Of a stretch of 64,000 nt of DNA, positions 40,983-49,339 are shown piece after piece (position 1 is the stretch's first letter; every line of letters begins with the position of its first letter). The notes beneath the pieces were generated by a model. The model did not search any database. It worked only from the letters and a program-made list of their open reading frames with translations, and had not been told where the DNA came from. Made by a program: the position numbers and the translations under genes. Source of the stretch: JBBQCW01 sp038319025 (GTDB lineage: Bacteria > Actinomycetota > Thermoleophilia > Solirubrobacterales > Solirubrobacteraceae); the NCBI GenBank assembly GCA_038319025.1, contig JBBQCW010000007.1, positions 1 through 64,000 on the forward strand, read 5' to 3'.

Positions 40983-41864
40983 ATGCCCAAGGTGCTGCGG
41001 ATGGCTGCGGTGACGGTCCTGCTCGCGTTCGCCGTGCCCGGCGTGGCGGCGGCATCTCCCACATGGTCAACGCCCGACGACCTTTCCGCCACCGGCGGGA
41101 ACGCGATCGAGCCGCAGGTCACGGTCGACGGGCAGGGCAACGCCACCGCCGTCTGGACCCGCTCCAACGGCACCAACACCATCGTGCAAAGCGCAGGCCT
41201 GGACGCCGCCGGCCCGCTGCTGCCATTCGTGCAGATTCCCTCCGCTGGGACCATCGGCCAGGAACTGACGTTCTCCGTCTCCCCACTCGATGTGTGGTCG
41301 CCGCTCGGCGCCACAAGCTGGGACTACGGCGACGGCGTGAGCGCCTCCGGCGTGAGCGTCACACACACCTACGCCGCGCCCGGCTCCTACACCATCACGC
41401 TCACCAGCGCCGATGCCCTGGGCGACACCAGCACCCTGACCGTCAGCAGCGCGCCACCGCCACCGCCACCTCCCCCGCCTACCCCACCGCCGCCCGCGGC
41501 TGTCGCTCCGAAGATCACCGCGCTGACCCAGTCCCACCGCACCTGGCGTACCGCCAAGCGCGCCGAGAGCATCGCTCGCAAACGAGCACCGGCCGGCACC
41601 ACGTTCACCCTGAAGCTCGACCAGAACGCCCGCCTGACCCTCACATTCAGCCGTAGCGCCACCGGCGGGCACAAGAAGTCGGTCAACGCCGGCTCCCTCA
41701 CCCTCCAGGCCCGCAAAGGCAAGAACACCATCCGGTTCTCCGGGCAACTCCCCCGCAAACGCACGCTGAAACCCGGCCGCTACACCGCCACCTTCACCGC
41801 CACCAACACCGCCGGCAAGACCTCGAGGCCCGCCAAACTCACCTTCACCATCACCCGCCGCTGA
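40983..41864 (+). CDS. Secreted PKD-domain protein
   Basis: 293 residues. Signal peptide (VLRMAAVTVLLAFAVPGVAAA). A PKD fold is seen at TSWDYGDGVSASGVSVTHTY, then AAPGSYTITLTSAD. A Pro-only linker (near residues 157-172) joins it to a basic beta-rich C-terminal domain (LKLDQNARLTLTFSR; YTATFTATNTAGKTSRPAKL) frequent in exported proteins of Solirubrobacterales. The first part (EPQVTVDGQGNATAVWTR) resembles half a propeller blade. Probably a surface or matrix protein. It ends 9 bases before tRNA-Pro on the other strand. Confidence 0.8.
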   Translation: MPKVLRMAAVTVLLAFAVPGVAAASPTWSTPDDLSATGGNAIEPQVTVDGQGNATAVWTRSNGTNTIVQSAGLDAAGPLLPFVQIPSAGTIGQELTFSVSPLDVWSPLGATSWDYGDGVSASGVSVTHTYAAPGSYTITLTSADALGDTSTLTVSSAPPPPPPPPPTPPPPAAVAPKITALTQSHRTWRTAKRAESIARKRAPAGTTFTLKLDQNARLTLTFSRSATGGHKKSVNAGSLTLQARKGKNTIRFSGQLPRKRTLKPGRYTATFTATNTAGKTSRPAKLTFTITRR

Positions 41865-41873
41865 CAAAAATCA

Positions 41874-41947
41874 TCGGGGCGGCCGGATTCGAACCGGCGA
41901 CCCCCTCGTCCCAAACGAGGTGCGCTGCCAGGCTGCGCCACGCCCCG
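41874..41947 (-). tRNA. tRNA-Pro(TGG)
   Basis: The minus strand gives acceptor CGGGGCG/CGCCCCG with discriminator A, D arm GCGCAGCCTGGCAGCGC, anticodon loop GTTTGGGAC (anticodon TGG), and T arm CGCCGGTTCGAATCCGGC. All arms pair well. Confidence 0.96.
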
Positions 41948-42065
41948 AGGCGTTGAACTGTACGGGTGACGACGATGTCGCGCGACGACGGACACATCCA
42001 AATGGGTTGGGGACACCGCCAACGGCGGCCCCGCTCGCGCCCCTCCCCCGCTAGCCTCCGCCGCC

Positions 42066-43319
42066 ATGGCCGAGATCCAGCCCCTGCGAGCACTCCACTA
42101 CGACCTCGACGTGACCGGTCCACTGCAGGACCTGGCCACGCCGCCGTACGACGTGATCGATCCGGTGCAGCGCGCCGCGCTCGCCGCGCTCTCGCCCTAC
42201 AACGCCGTCCATGTCGATCTCCCCACGGGCGACGAGATGTACGACGACGCTGCGTCGATCCTCGAACAGTGGAAGGCCGACGGTGCGCTGATCCGTGACG
42301 ACGAGCCTGCCTACTGGGCCGTGATCCAGGACTACACCGGGCCTGACGGCCACGCGCTGACCCGGCGCGGAATCTTCGCTCGCGTGCGCGTAGAGGAATA
42401 CGGACCCGGCAAAATCCGCCCGCACGAGCGCACGCATCCCGGCCCCAAAGAGGACCGGCTGCGCCTCACGCGCGCCACCAAGGCCAATCTCTCCCCCATC
42501 TTCTCCCTCTACGACGACCCGCAGAACGCTGCGTGGAGCGCCCTTGAACCGGCTACCCGCAACGCGCCCTTCGGCGAGGTCACCGACGCCGACGGCACCG
42601 TCCACCGCCTCTGGCGTATCGCCGACCCCGAGGCGATCGCTACGGTCACCGATGCGCTGGCCGCCAGCGAACTGCTGATCGCCGACGGCCACCACCGCTA
42701 TGAGACCGCCCGCGTCTACGCCGACGAGATCGGTGGGGAGGGAGATCATCGCTACGTGCTCATGTGCCTCGTTGCCCTGCAGGACGACGGCCTCACCGTG
42801 TTCCCGACCCACCGCCTGATCCGCGACACCACGGAGGCGACCCGCACGGCTCTTCGCGATGCGATCAGGGAGAACTTCACGGTCGAGGAGATCGCCACGG
42901 CTGACCTGCGCCCGCCGGACGGCAACGGCCCGCTCACCATGGGCTACATCGACGGCCATCACAACCAGGCCTACCGCCTCACGCTCAAGGACCAGGCGAT
43001 CGCCGACGCCGCGCTGCCCGGCATGCCCGACGCCTACCGGCATCTCGATACGGCGGTGCTCGAGGCGCTCCTCCTGACCGGGCCGCTCGAACTGACCGAG
43101 GACGACATCAGCCACTTGAACGGCCTGGGTTACTCCCGGACCGACGCCGAAGCGCTCGAACTGGTCCAGAGCGGCCAATACGAGGCCGCCTTCTTCCTGC
43201 GCGCCAGTCCCGTCCAGCAGGTGCGCGATGTGGCAGCGACCGGGGTCAACATGCCCCCTAAATCGACCTACTTCTTCCCGAAAGTTCTGACCGGCTTGCT
43301 GTACAACCCCCTGTCCTGA
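42066..43319 (+). CDS. DUF1015 family protein (SerK-like)
   Basis: 417 residues. The opening (IQPLRALHYD), the PPYDVI segment, the phrase IRPHERTHPGPKEDRLRLT and the motif IADGHHRYETA are hallmarks of DUF1015 proteins. Some archaeal members are free-serine kinases; this has not been shown for bacterial proteins of this kind, so the activity here is open. No other serine metabolism genes are adjacent. The start ATG at 42066 directly follows tRNA-Pro and a short leader. Confidence 0.86.
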   Translation: MAEIQPLRALHYDLDVTGPLQDLATPPYDVIDPVQRAALAALSPYNAVHVDLPTGDEMYDDAASILEQWKADGALIRDDEPAYWAVIQDYTGPDGHALTRRGIFARVRVEEYGPGKIRPHERTHPGPKEDRLRLTRATKANLSPIFSLYDDPQNAAWSALEPATRNAPFGEVTDADGTVHRLWRIADPEAIATVTDALAASELLIADGHHRYETARVYADEIGGEGDHRYVLMCLVALQDDGLTVFPTHRLIRDTTEATRTALRDAIRENFTVEEIATADLRPPDGNGPLTMGYIDGHHNQAYRLTLKDQAIADAALPGMPDAYRHLDTAVLEALLLTGPLELTEDDISHLNGLGYSRTDAEALELVQSGQYEAAFFLRASPVQQVRDVAATGVNMPPKSTYFFPKVLTGLLYNPLS

Positions 43320-43390
43320 CGGACCGGCGTGGCCCGCACTGACACGGGAGTACCATCCGTTCAGGTCCTGCAACCTGGAGATCCGCGCTC

Positions 43391-43798
43391 ATGAAGACAG
43401 CAGTCAGTACCCGCAACGGTACGTTCAAACAGTCGGTCCGCGTTCGCGACCACCGCCTGGTCGCCGACGAGCCCACCGAGGACGGCGGTTCCGACGCCGG
43501 CCCGAGCCCACTCGAGCTTCTCGCCGCGAGCCTCGCCTCGTGCACCGCCATCACGATGGAGATGTACGCGGCCCACAAGGGCTGGGACATCGGTGACGTG
43601 GAGGTCGAAGCCCAGTTCACGCCGCCCGACCGTGGCTGCCCGACCCGCTTCTCGATGGTCCTCCGGTTCCCCGAGCACCTCACCGACGGACAGGTCCAAC
43701 GTCTGGAGATCATCGCGGCCAAGTGCCCGGTGCACCGCACCCTCGAGGGCGAAGTGATGTTCAACGAGCGTGTCGAGCGCACCCAGCTCACGCACTGA
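43391..43798 (+). CDS. OsmC-family peroxidase-like protein
   Basis: 135 residues. The two active-site Cys of OsmC/Ohr proteins are present: LAASLASCTAITMEMYA and IIAAKCPVHRTLEG. The short length and the CPVHRTL form point to the YhfA/OsmC-like branch rather than Ohr. Members reduce organic hydroperoxides or act on thiol modifications. It lies upstream of the NUDIX gene on the same strand and may share its transcript. Confidence 0.88.
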   Translation: MKTAVSTRNGTFKQSVRVRDHRLVADEPTEDGGSDAGPSPLELLAASLASCTAITMEMYAAHKGWDIGDVEVEAQFTPPDRGCPTRFSMVLRFPEHLTDGQVQRLEIIAAKCPVHRTLEGEVMFNERVERTQLTH

Positions 43799-43823
43799 GC
43801 CCGGGTACACCGGAGACCAGGGG

Positions 43824-44525
43824 ATGCGTCGGGACGCAGCGCCGAGCCAGGGGTCGGGGTCGGAGCATCCAGGGGGTGTTCCCCCTGGATCGACGGCGCC
43901 GGCTTCTGGCGACGGCGATTGCGGCGCGACGCGCCCCTGGGATCGGTTGACACGGGCTGAGCTGGGCGCGTCCTTAGCGGCCGTGCTGCTCGATCCCGCG
44001 GAAGCTGCGGGGCTCGACGTCCACGGCCGGATCGACGCCGCCGTGCTCGTGCCGATTTACCTGGCCGACGGCGAGCTGCACATCGTCCTCACCAAGCGGC
44101 GCGACGATCTGCGACGGCATGCGGGTGAGATCTCGTTCCCCGGCGGCCGCCAGGACGACGACGAGACCGACCTGCGCATCACTGCGCTGCGCGAAGCCCA
44201 TGAGGAGATCGGGCTGGATCCTGACCATGTTGAACTGGTCGGCGCGCTCACGCCAACTCCGACGATCGCGACCAACTACGCCGTCTATCCGTTCGTGGGC
44301 GTGATCGAGCCCGGCTACGTGTGGACGCCCTCCGTCGGGGAGGTCGCCGAGGTGCTCGAGTTCACGGTGCCCGCGCTGCGCGCCGCGTACGGGCGCCGCC
44401 GCATGACTCGACGCGGTATCCCGTTTCGCACCGACACCTACGTGATGGGCGACCACCTGATCTGGGGCGCGACCGCCCGGATGCTCACTGATCTCCTCGA
44501 GCGCGTGCCGCTCGAACTGGGCTGA
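43824..44525 (+). CDS. NUDIX hydrolase, CoA pyrophosphatase type
   Basis: 233 residues from ATG 43824 (GGAG eight bases upstream); TTG 43947 is an alternative that would leave the hairpin outside the gene. The Nudix box is GGRQDDDETDLRITALREAH plus EEIGL, preceded by LTKRRDDLRRHAGEISFPGG, the signature of coenzyme A pyrophosphatases of the NudL/NUDT7 kind, which split CoA into phosphopantetheine and 3',5'-ADP. The first 40 residues are Gly/Pro/Ser-rich and probably unstructured if translated. Confidence 0.88.
   Translation: MRRDAAPSQGSGSEHPGGVPPGSTAPASGDGDCGATRPWDRLTRAELGASLAAVLLDPAEAAGLDVHGRIDAAVLVPIYLADGELHIVLTKRRDDLRRHAGEISFPGGRQDDDETDLRITALREAHEEIGLDPDHVELVGALTPTPTIATNYAVYPFVGVIEPGYVWTPSVGEVAEVLEFTVPALRAAYGRRRMTRRGIPFRTDTYVMGDHLIWGATARMLTDLLERVPLELG
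43867..43890. repeat. Perfect 10-bp stem hairpin
   Basis: ATCCAGGGGG and its exact mirror CCCCCTGGAT enclose TGTT. It lies 69 bp past the OsmC stop. If the NUDIX gene starts at 43824 it is inside the coding region, otherwise it is an intergenic terminator or REP-like unit. Confidence 0.6.
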
Positions 44526-44540
44526 CGCGCCGCGCCGGTC

Positions 44541-45029
44541 TCAGGCGAGCAGCGTGTCGATCGACGCGCGCGCGGCGACCGCCCACGCCATCGGATCGTC
44601 GGCCGGGGTCTCGAGCAGCGCATAAGGGATCTCGTTCTGGACGTGCATCGTGTCCACGATGGCCGCGCCTGCGGCGAGGATCTCCGGGTCGACCGTCCCC
44701 ACGGACTCGTACAGCACGCCGCGCACGGTCGTGTCGATGGTCTTCTCCAACATCATGTGCAGCCGGGACCCGTGGAGCACGCGCAGCGACTCGGTCTCCC
44801 CCACTGCTCGCCCCAGACACCAAGCCAGGATCGTGACGTTCTCCAGCCCATAACGAAGGGAGCCGATCACGTCCGGCGTGCCTATCCAGACCTCGGCACC
44901 TGCCTCTTCGAGCACAGCTCGATGCGCTTCACTGCGCGTGACCGCCCGCACCGCGTGGTCGTCGGATACCAGCGAGCGCGTAAGGGCCAGGCCGCGCTCA
45001 CTGGCGGCACCGACGAGCAGCAGTCGCAC
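44541..45029 (-). CDS. NAD(P)-binding Rossmann-like protein
   Basis: 162 residues. The N-terminus (MRLLLVGAASERGLALTRSL) has the strand-turn-helix of a dinucleotide-binding fold with a relaxed Gly motif (GxxSERG). Further strands follow (AVRAVTRS, AEVWIGTPD, VTILAWCLG). The length is about half of a full SDR/NmrA protein, and no Tyr-x-x-x-Lys is seen, so it may be a sensor or a degenerate epimerase. Directly downstream of the anchored protein gene, with 2 bp between them. Confidence 0.65.
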   Translation of the reverse strand: MRLLLVGAASERGLALTRSLVSDDHAVRAVTRSEAHRAVLEEAGAEVWIGTPDVIGSLRYGLENVTILAWCLGRAVGETESLRVLHGSRLHMMLEKTIDTTVRGVLYESVGTVDPEILAAGAAIVDTMHVQNEIPYALLETPADDPMAWAVAARASIDTLLA

Positions 45030-45031
45030 GC

Positions 45032-45439
45032 TCAGTCGGCTTCCGGCCCAGCCAGCGACGAACGGAACTCGTCGAGCGTCAACTCGTCCTGCCCGCGCGC
45101 ACGGCGACGCCGGTTCTTCACCTCGAGCACCTGAACGATCTCCAGATCCTCCAGGTAGTCCTCGCGCCGTTTGGTGCTCTGCTGCAGGTCGCCGGCGACG
45201 GTGTGGTGCAAGCCGGCCTCGGTCAGGTCCGATTCACCCCGGGCGCGCCGGCGGCGGTTGGTGGCCTCCAGCATCTGGTCAAGGTCGTCGATCTCGTTCT
45301 GCACCTCGGTCTCGACGGAGCGCGTCGGCTTCCAGTCGACCTGCGCGGCGCCCGAGCCCGGCGTGAAGCGCCCGACGAGCAGCAAGGCGACCACGAGGCC
45401 GCCTACGCAGCCGAGGATGATCACGGTGAAGGGATCCAT
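45032..45439 (-). CDS. Membrane-anchored protein with internal duplication
   Basis: 135 residues: one N-terminal membrane helix (VIILGCVGGLVVALLLVG), then a charged helical cytoplasmic part in which one unit occurs twice: LEATNRRRRARGESDLTE and LEVKNRRRRARGQDELTL. The shared NRRRRARG core is basic and could bind nucleic acid or lipid head groups. No known family recognised. The same operon as the Rossmann-like gene; divergent from the acyl-CoA dehydrogenase. Confidence 0.6.
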   Translation of the reverse strand: MDPFTVIILGCVGGLVVALLLVGRFTPGSGAAQVDWKPTRSVETEVQNEIDDLDQMLEATNRRRRARGESDLTEAGLHHTVAGDLQQSTKRREDYLEDLEIVQVLEVKNRRRRARGQDELTLDEFRSSLAGPEAD

Positions 45440-45503
45440 CACTGACCAGTCTACGGCCGTGCGTTAGCGTGGCCCGCGTAACCCCGACCCCACGAGGCGA
45501 CCC

Positions 45504-46664
45504 ATGGACTTCGAACTCTCCGACGAGCAGGCGCTGATTCGCGATACGGCACGCGAGTTCACCGACAACGAGATCATCCCGGTGGCAGGTGAGAACTCCA
45601 GCAACCACCACTTCGACGTGGACCTCGTGCGCAAGATCGCCGCCCAGGGCTACCTGGGCTCGATCGTCCCCACCGAGTACGGCGGTGCGGGCCTGGATTA
45701 CGTCACCTACGGAATCATCGGCGAGGAGATCGGCCGCGGCTGCTCGGGCATGCGCACCGTCGTCTCCGTGCAGACGTCACTGGTCTGCTCCACGATCTTG
45801 CGTTGGGGGACCGACGAGCAGAAGGAGAAGTACCTGCCGCTGCTCTGCTCCGGAGAGTGGCTGGGCTGCTTCGGCCTGACCGAGCCCGACACCGGCTCAG
45901 ATGCCGCCAACCAGAAGACCCGCGCGGTGAAGACCGACGACGGATACCTCATCAACGGCGCCAAGATGTGGATCTCGATGGGCAACTTCGCAAAGCTCGC
46001 CCTCGTGTTCGCCCAGACGGACCCTGCCCTCAAGCACAAGGGCCTGGCCTGTTTCCTCGTGGAGACCGATCAGCCCGGCTTCCAGCCGACCGAGATCAAG
46101 GGCAAGTTCGGCCTCTGGGCCTCGGACACCGCCCAAATTGCCTTGGACGACGTGCACTGCGGCCCCGACTCGATGCTCGGCGGCGTGGGCGACGGCTTCA
46201 AGGTCGCCATGAGCGCGCTCGATTCCGGGCGGTTCTCCGTGGGCGCCGGCTGTGTCGGGCTTGCGCGGGCCGCGCTCGAAGCGTCCGTCCAGTACTCCCA
46301 GGAGCGGATGCAGTTCGACCGGCCGATCGCTTCGTTCCAGATGGTGCAGGACATGCTGGCGGAGATGGCCGTCAAGACCGATGCGGCGCGCTTGCTCGTG
46401 TGGCGTGCCGGCGCGCTCAAGGACGCCGGCAAGCCGAGCACCGTCGAAACTTCGATGGCGAAGCTGTTCGCCACCGAGGCGGCCGTGTGGTGCGCCGACA
46501 AGGCGATCCAGGTTCATGGCGGGTCGGGGTACGTCGACGACTTCCCGGTCGGGCGCTACTACCGCGACGCTCGGGTGACGACGCTGTACGAAGGCACGTC
46601 GCAGATCCAGAAGCTCATCATCGGCCGGGCGCTGACGGGCGTGAATGCGCTGATCCCATCGTGA
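45504..46664 (+). CDS. Acyl-CoA dehydrogenase
   Basis: 386 residues, the normal length for the short/medium-chain enzymes. FAD-dependent oxidation of acyl-CoA to trans-2-enoyl-CoA, first step of beta-oxidation. Key features: CFGLTEPDTGSDAANQKT (FAD/substrate region), KMWISMGNFAKLALVFAQT, and near the C-terminus IQVHGGSGYVDDFPVGRYYR followed by LYEGTSQIQKLIIGRAL with the catalytic Glu in YEGT. Its stop overlaps the GTG start of the hydroxyacyl-CoA dehydrogenase gene, which supports a joint role in fatty acid breakdown. Confidence 0.94.
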   Translation: MDFELSDEQALIRDTAREFTDNEIIPVAGENSSNHHFDVDLVRKIAAQGYLGSIVPTEYGGAGLDYVTYGIIGEEIGRGCSGMRTVVSVQTSLVCSTILRWGTDEQKEKYLPLLCSGEWLGCFGLTEPDTGSDAANQKTRAVKTDDGYLINGAKMWISMGNFAKLALVFAQTDPALKHKGLACFLVETDQPGFQPTEIKGKFGLWASDTAQIALDDVHCGPDSMLGGVGDGFKVAMSALDSGRFSVGAGCVGLARAALEASVQYSQERMQFDRPIASFQMVQDMLAEMAVKTDAARLLVWRAGALKDAGKPSTVETSMAKLFATEAAVWCADKAIQVHGGSGYVDDFPVGRYYRDARVTTLYEGTSQIQKLIIGRALTGVNALIPS

Positions 46665-48211
46665 GCGAAGGCGCCGCGCGCGTGATCGGTGTGGTGGGTG
46701 CCGGCACCATGGGCTCAGGCATCGCCCAGCTGGCGGCAGCCAGCGGTGCGCGCGCGCTGTTGTTCGACCCGGTGCCCGGCGCAGCCGAGCGCGGGGCCGA
46801 GCGCGCCCGCGCCGGGCTGGCCAAGACCGCGGAGCGCGGCCGCATGAGCGTCGAAGACGCCGCGGCGGCCAGTGCCCGGCTGGAAGTCGTCTCCGACCAC
46901 ATGGGGTTCGCGCCGTGCGACTTGATCGTCGAGGCTGCGCCTGAGGAGCTGGCGATCAAGCATGAGCTGTTCGCGTCGCTCTCGGCCGCGGCGCCCAACG
47001 CTGTCCTGGCGTCGAACACCTCATCCATTCCCATCTCGGCGATCGCGCCCGCCGCCGCCGACCCGACCCGCGTCGTGGGTATGCACTTCTTCAACCCCGC
47101 TCCGCTGATGCGGCTGGTCGAGGTGATCGGCGGCATGGACTCGGCCGAGGACGCACTCGCGCTGACGGTGGCGACGGGCGAGGCGATGGGCAAGCGCGTG
47201 ATCCGCGCCGCCGATGTGCCCGGCTTCCTGGTCAACCGCTGCGCGCGGCCGTTCGGCCTGGAGGCGTTGCGCCTACTCACCGAGCGGATCGCCGACGTGC
47301 AGACGATCGACACCATCGTGCGGCAGGCCGGGGGGTTCCGCATGGGTCCGTTCGAGCTGCAGGATCTGGTCGGGATCGACACCGGGTTCGCGGTGTCCAA
47401 GTCGTTCGCGGAACTGAGCTTTGGGGAGCCGCGGTGGCGTCCCTCGCCCCTGTCGGCACGGATGGTGGCCGCCGGCCGACACGGCCGCAAGGCGGGTCGC
47501 GGGTGGTACGAGTACCCGGCCGACGGCACGCCGCATCGGCCGGAAGACGCACCGGCGCCAAACGCGGGCGGGGGCAAGGGCCTGATCGTCGTCGCCGGCT
47601 GGTCGTTCCTGGCGGATGCGCTGCGCGAGCGCGCCGCGGCGGCCGGTTGGGACGTGCGTGAACCTGCAGAGGCGCTCGGCGAGGGGCCGTGGTTGCTCAT
47701 CGACTGCGGCCCCGACCCGGATGATGCGATCCTGCAGGGTGGGCCTCAGCTGATCCTGGTGGAGGAAGGCTCCTTGGGCTCGCTGGATCCCGAGGGCGGC
47801 GCGGCCGGGTTCTTCACGCTCGCGCCGTTAGACGATGTCGGCCTGATCGAACTGACGAAAGGTCCGCACACCACGGCGCTCGCAGCCGAACGCGCCGAAC
47901 GGTTTGTGGCCACTCTGGGCATGGCCCACGCCTGGGTGAGCGATGCTCCCGGACTCGTGCTGGGCCGCATGGTCTGCCAGGTGATCAACGAGTGCGCGTT
48001 CGCCGTCAGCGAAGGGGTCGGCACCGCCGCCGACATCGACGACGGCATGGTGCTGGGCCTCAACCACCCACGCGGGCCGCTGGCCTGGGCCGATGCGATC
48101 GGTGTGGACCGCGTGCTTGCGGTACTCGACGCGCTGTGGGAGGAGTACCGCGAGGAGCGCTACCGGGCGGCGCCGATCCTGCGCCGGATCGCCGCCTTTC
48201 ACGACGTGTGA
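46661..48211 (+). CDS. 3-hydroxyacyl-CoA dehydrogenase (PaaH-like, duplicated C-terminal domain)
   Basis: 516 residues from GTG 46661, which overlaps the preceding stop (GTGA). NAD-binding motif VVGAGTMGSGIAQLAA at the start, ASNTSSIPISAIA and VVGMHFFNPAPLMRLVEVI in the middle, then a first C-terminal domain (DVPGFLVNRCARPFGLEALR) and, after an Ala-rich linker, a second one (GLVLGRMVCQVINECAFAVSEG). This double layout is found in PaaH and long 3-hydroxybutyryl-CoA dehydrogenases. Oxidises the 3-hydroxyacyl-CoA in beta-oxidation or phenylacetate-like degradation. Confidence 0.9.
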   Translation: MSEGAARVIGVVGAGTMGSGIAQLAAASGARALLFDPVPGAAERGAERARAGLAKTAERGRMSVEDAAAASARLEVVSDHMGFAPCDLIVEAAPEELAIKHELFASLSAAAPNAVLASNTSSIPISAIAPAAADPTRVVGMHFFNPAPLMRLVEVIGGMDSAEDALALTVATGEAMGKRVIRAADVPGFLVNRCARPFGLEALRLLTERIADVQTIDTIVRQAGGFRMGPFELQDLVGIDTGFAVSKSFAELSFGEPRWRPSPLSARMVAAGRHGRKAGRGWYEYPADGTPHRPEDAPAPNAGGGKGLIVVAGWSFLADALRERAAAAGWDVREPAEALGEGPWLLIDCGPDPDDAILQGGPQLILVEEGSLGSLDPEGGAAGFFTLAPLDDVGLIELTKGPHTTALAAERAERFVATLGMAHAWVSDAPGLVLGRMVCQVINECAFAVSEGVGTAADIDDGMVLGLNHPRGPLAWADAIGVDRVLAVLDALWEEYREERYRAAPILRRIAAFHDV

Positions 48212-48248
48212 TCTCACGGATCTGAGCCGCTGGCCGTTTCCTGACCAG

Positions 48249-48716
48249 ATGATCCCGCCCTTCCAGCGCTTTCTCAACGAGCAGCGCGAACCCGTCTTCC
48301 GGTTCTTGGTGGCCGCCGTCGGCCGTGACGCCGCCGACGACTGCTTCCAGGAGACGTTCATCGCCGCTCTGCGGGCCTACCCTCGACTGCGGCCGGATTC
48401 CAATCTGCGCGGCTGGGTGCTGACCATCGCCCAGCGCAAGGCCACCGACCATCACCGTGCTCGTTCCCGTGCCCCGGTCCCGGTGGCTGAGCCCGAGCCC
48501 CGTGGGCACGCCCCTGAGCCCCAGGTTGCCGACGATGCGTTGTGGACTGCCGTCCGTGCCCTGCCCGCCAAACAGCGCGCCGCAATCCTGCTGCGCTACG
48601 CCGGTGATCTGTCACATCGAGAGGTCGCGGCAGCGCTCGACTGCAGCGAGGAAGCCGCTCGTCGATCCGCCCACGAAGGCCTCAAACGCCTGCGCCTGGA
48701 GGTGCCTGTCCCATGA
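48249..48716 (+). CDS. ECF-type RNA polymerase sigma factor
   Basis: 155 residues from ATG 48249. Region 2 is FQRFLNEQREPVFRFLVAAV to DCFQETFIAALRAY and region 4 is LPAKQRAAILLRYAGDLSHREVAAALDCSEEAARRSAHEGLKRLR in sequence. No anti-sigma gene is adjacent. It overlaps the ogt gene by ATGA, so it may drive a DNA alkylation response, as in other actinobacteria where ECF factors lie next to ogt. Confidence 0.88.
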   Translation: MIPPFQRFLNEQREPVFRFLVAAVGRDAADDCFQETFIAALRAYPRLRPDSNLRGWVLTIAQRKATDHHRARSRAPVPVAEPEPRGHAPEPQVADDALWTAVRALPAKQRAAILLRYAGDLSHREVAAALDCSEEAARRSAHEGLKRLRLEVPVP

Positions 48717-49327
48717 ATGTTCTGCTTGCGCCCACCGTCGATCCCTCCGCCGCTGCGGCCGCAGCCGCACGCTTCTCGGCCTCCGCCCATCCGGACGTGT
48801 CCTACGGCCTCGTCGAGACCCCGGTCGGCACGCTGATCGCGGCCGTCACCTCACGGGGCCTGGTGCGTCTGGCCTTCGAGGACTTCAACGGCGGGCTTGA
48901 CGTGATCCTCGATGACCTGTCGGCCCGCGTGTCGCCGCGCATCCTGATGAATCAGCGCGCCGTCGACGGTGTGCGCGGTGAACTCGAGGAGTACTTCGAC
49001 GGCGGGCGTAAGACATTCGACCTTCCGCTGGACTGGTCGCTCACGACGCCCTTTCAGCAGCGCGTACTACGCGCCACCGCCGCGATCCCGTTCGGTGAGA
49101 CCCGCACCTACTCCCAGGTGGCGGAGTTGGCCGGCAGCCCCGGTGCGGCCCGCGCCGCGGGGACGGCGCTGGGCCGCAACCCGATGCCGGTGATCGTTCC
49201 GTGTCACCGCATCCTGCGAGGCGGCGGCGCCCTGGGCGGCTACACCGGCGGCCTGCACCGCAAGCTCACGCTGCTCGCGGTCGAGGGGGCCGGCCCGGAC
49301 CAGCAGGTCACGCTGCCTGGGCTGTGA
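48713..49327 (+). CDS. ogt: Methylated-DNA--protein-cysteine methyltransferase
   Basis: 204 residues. Removes methyl groups from O6-methylguanine by irreversible transfer to a Cys. The active site is MPVIVPCHRILRGGGALGGY, preceded by the DNA-binding helix FGETRTYSQVAELAGSPGAARAAGTALG. An N-terminal part of about 75 residues has the usual ribonuclease H-like fold. Coupled by overlap to the ECF sigma factor gene. Convergent with the SDR gene, 12 bp apart. Confidence 0.93.
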   Translation: MNVLLAPTVDPSAAAAAAARFSASAHPDVSYGLVETPVGTLIAAVTSRGLVRLAFEDFNGGLDVILDDLSARVSPRILMNQRAVDGVRGELEEYFDGGRKTFDLPLDWSLTTPFQQRVLRATAAIPFGETRTYSQVAELAGSPGAARAAGTALGRNPMPVIVPCHRILRGGGALGGYTGGLHRKLTLLAVEGAGPDQQVTLPGL

Positions 49328-49339
49328 GAAAGCCGGGGA

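Noticed and set aside
45803..46660. Upstream part of an 802-aa frame joined to the hydroxyacyl-CoA dehydrogenase
   Set aside because: This part is a shadow of the acyl-CoA dehydrogenase. The real gene begins at the GTG overlapping its stop.
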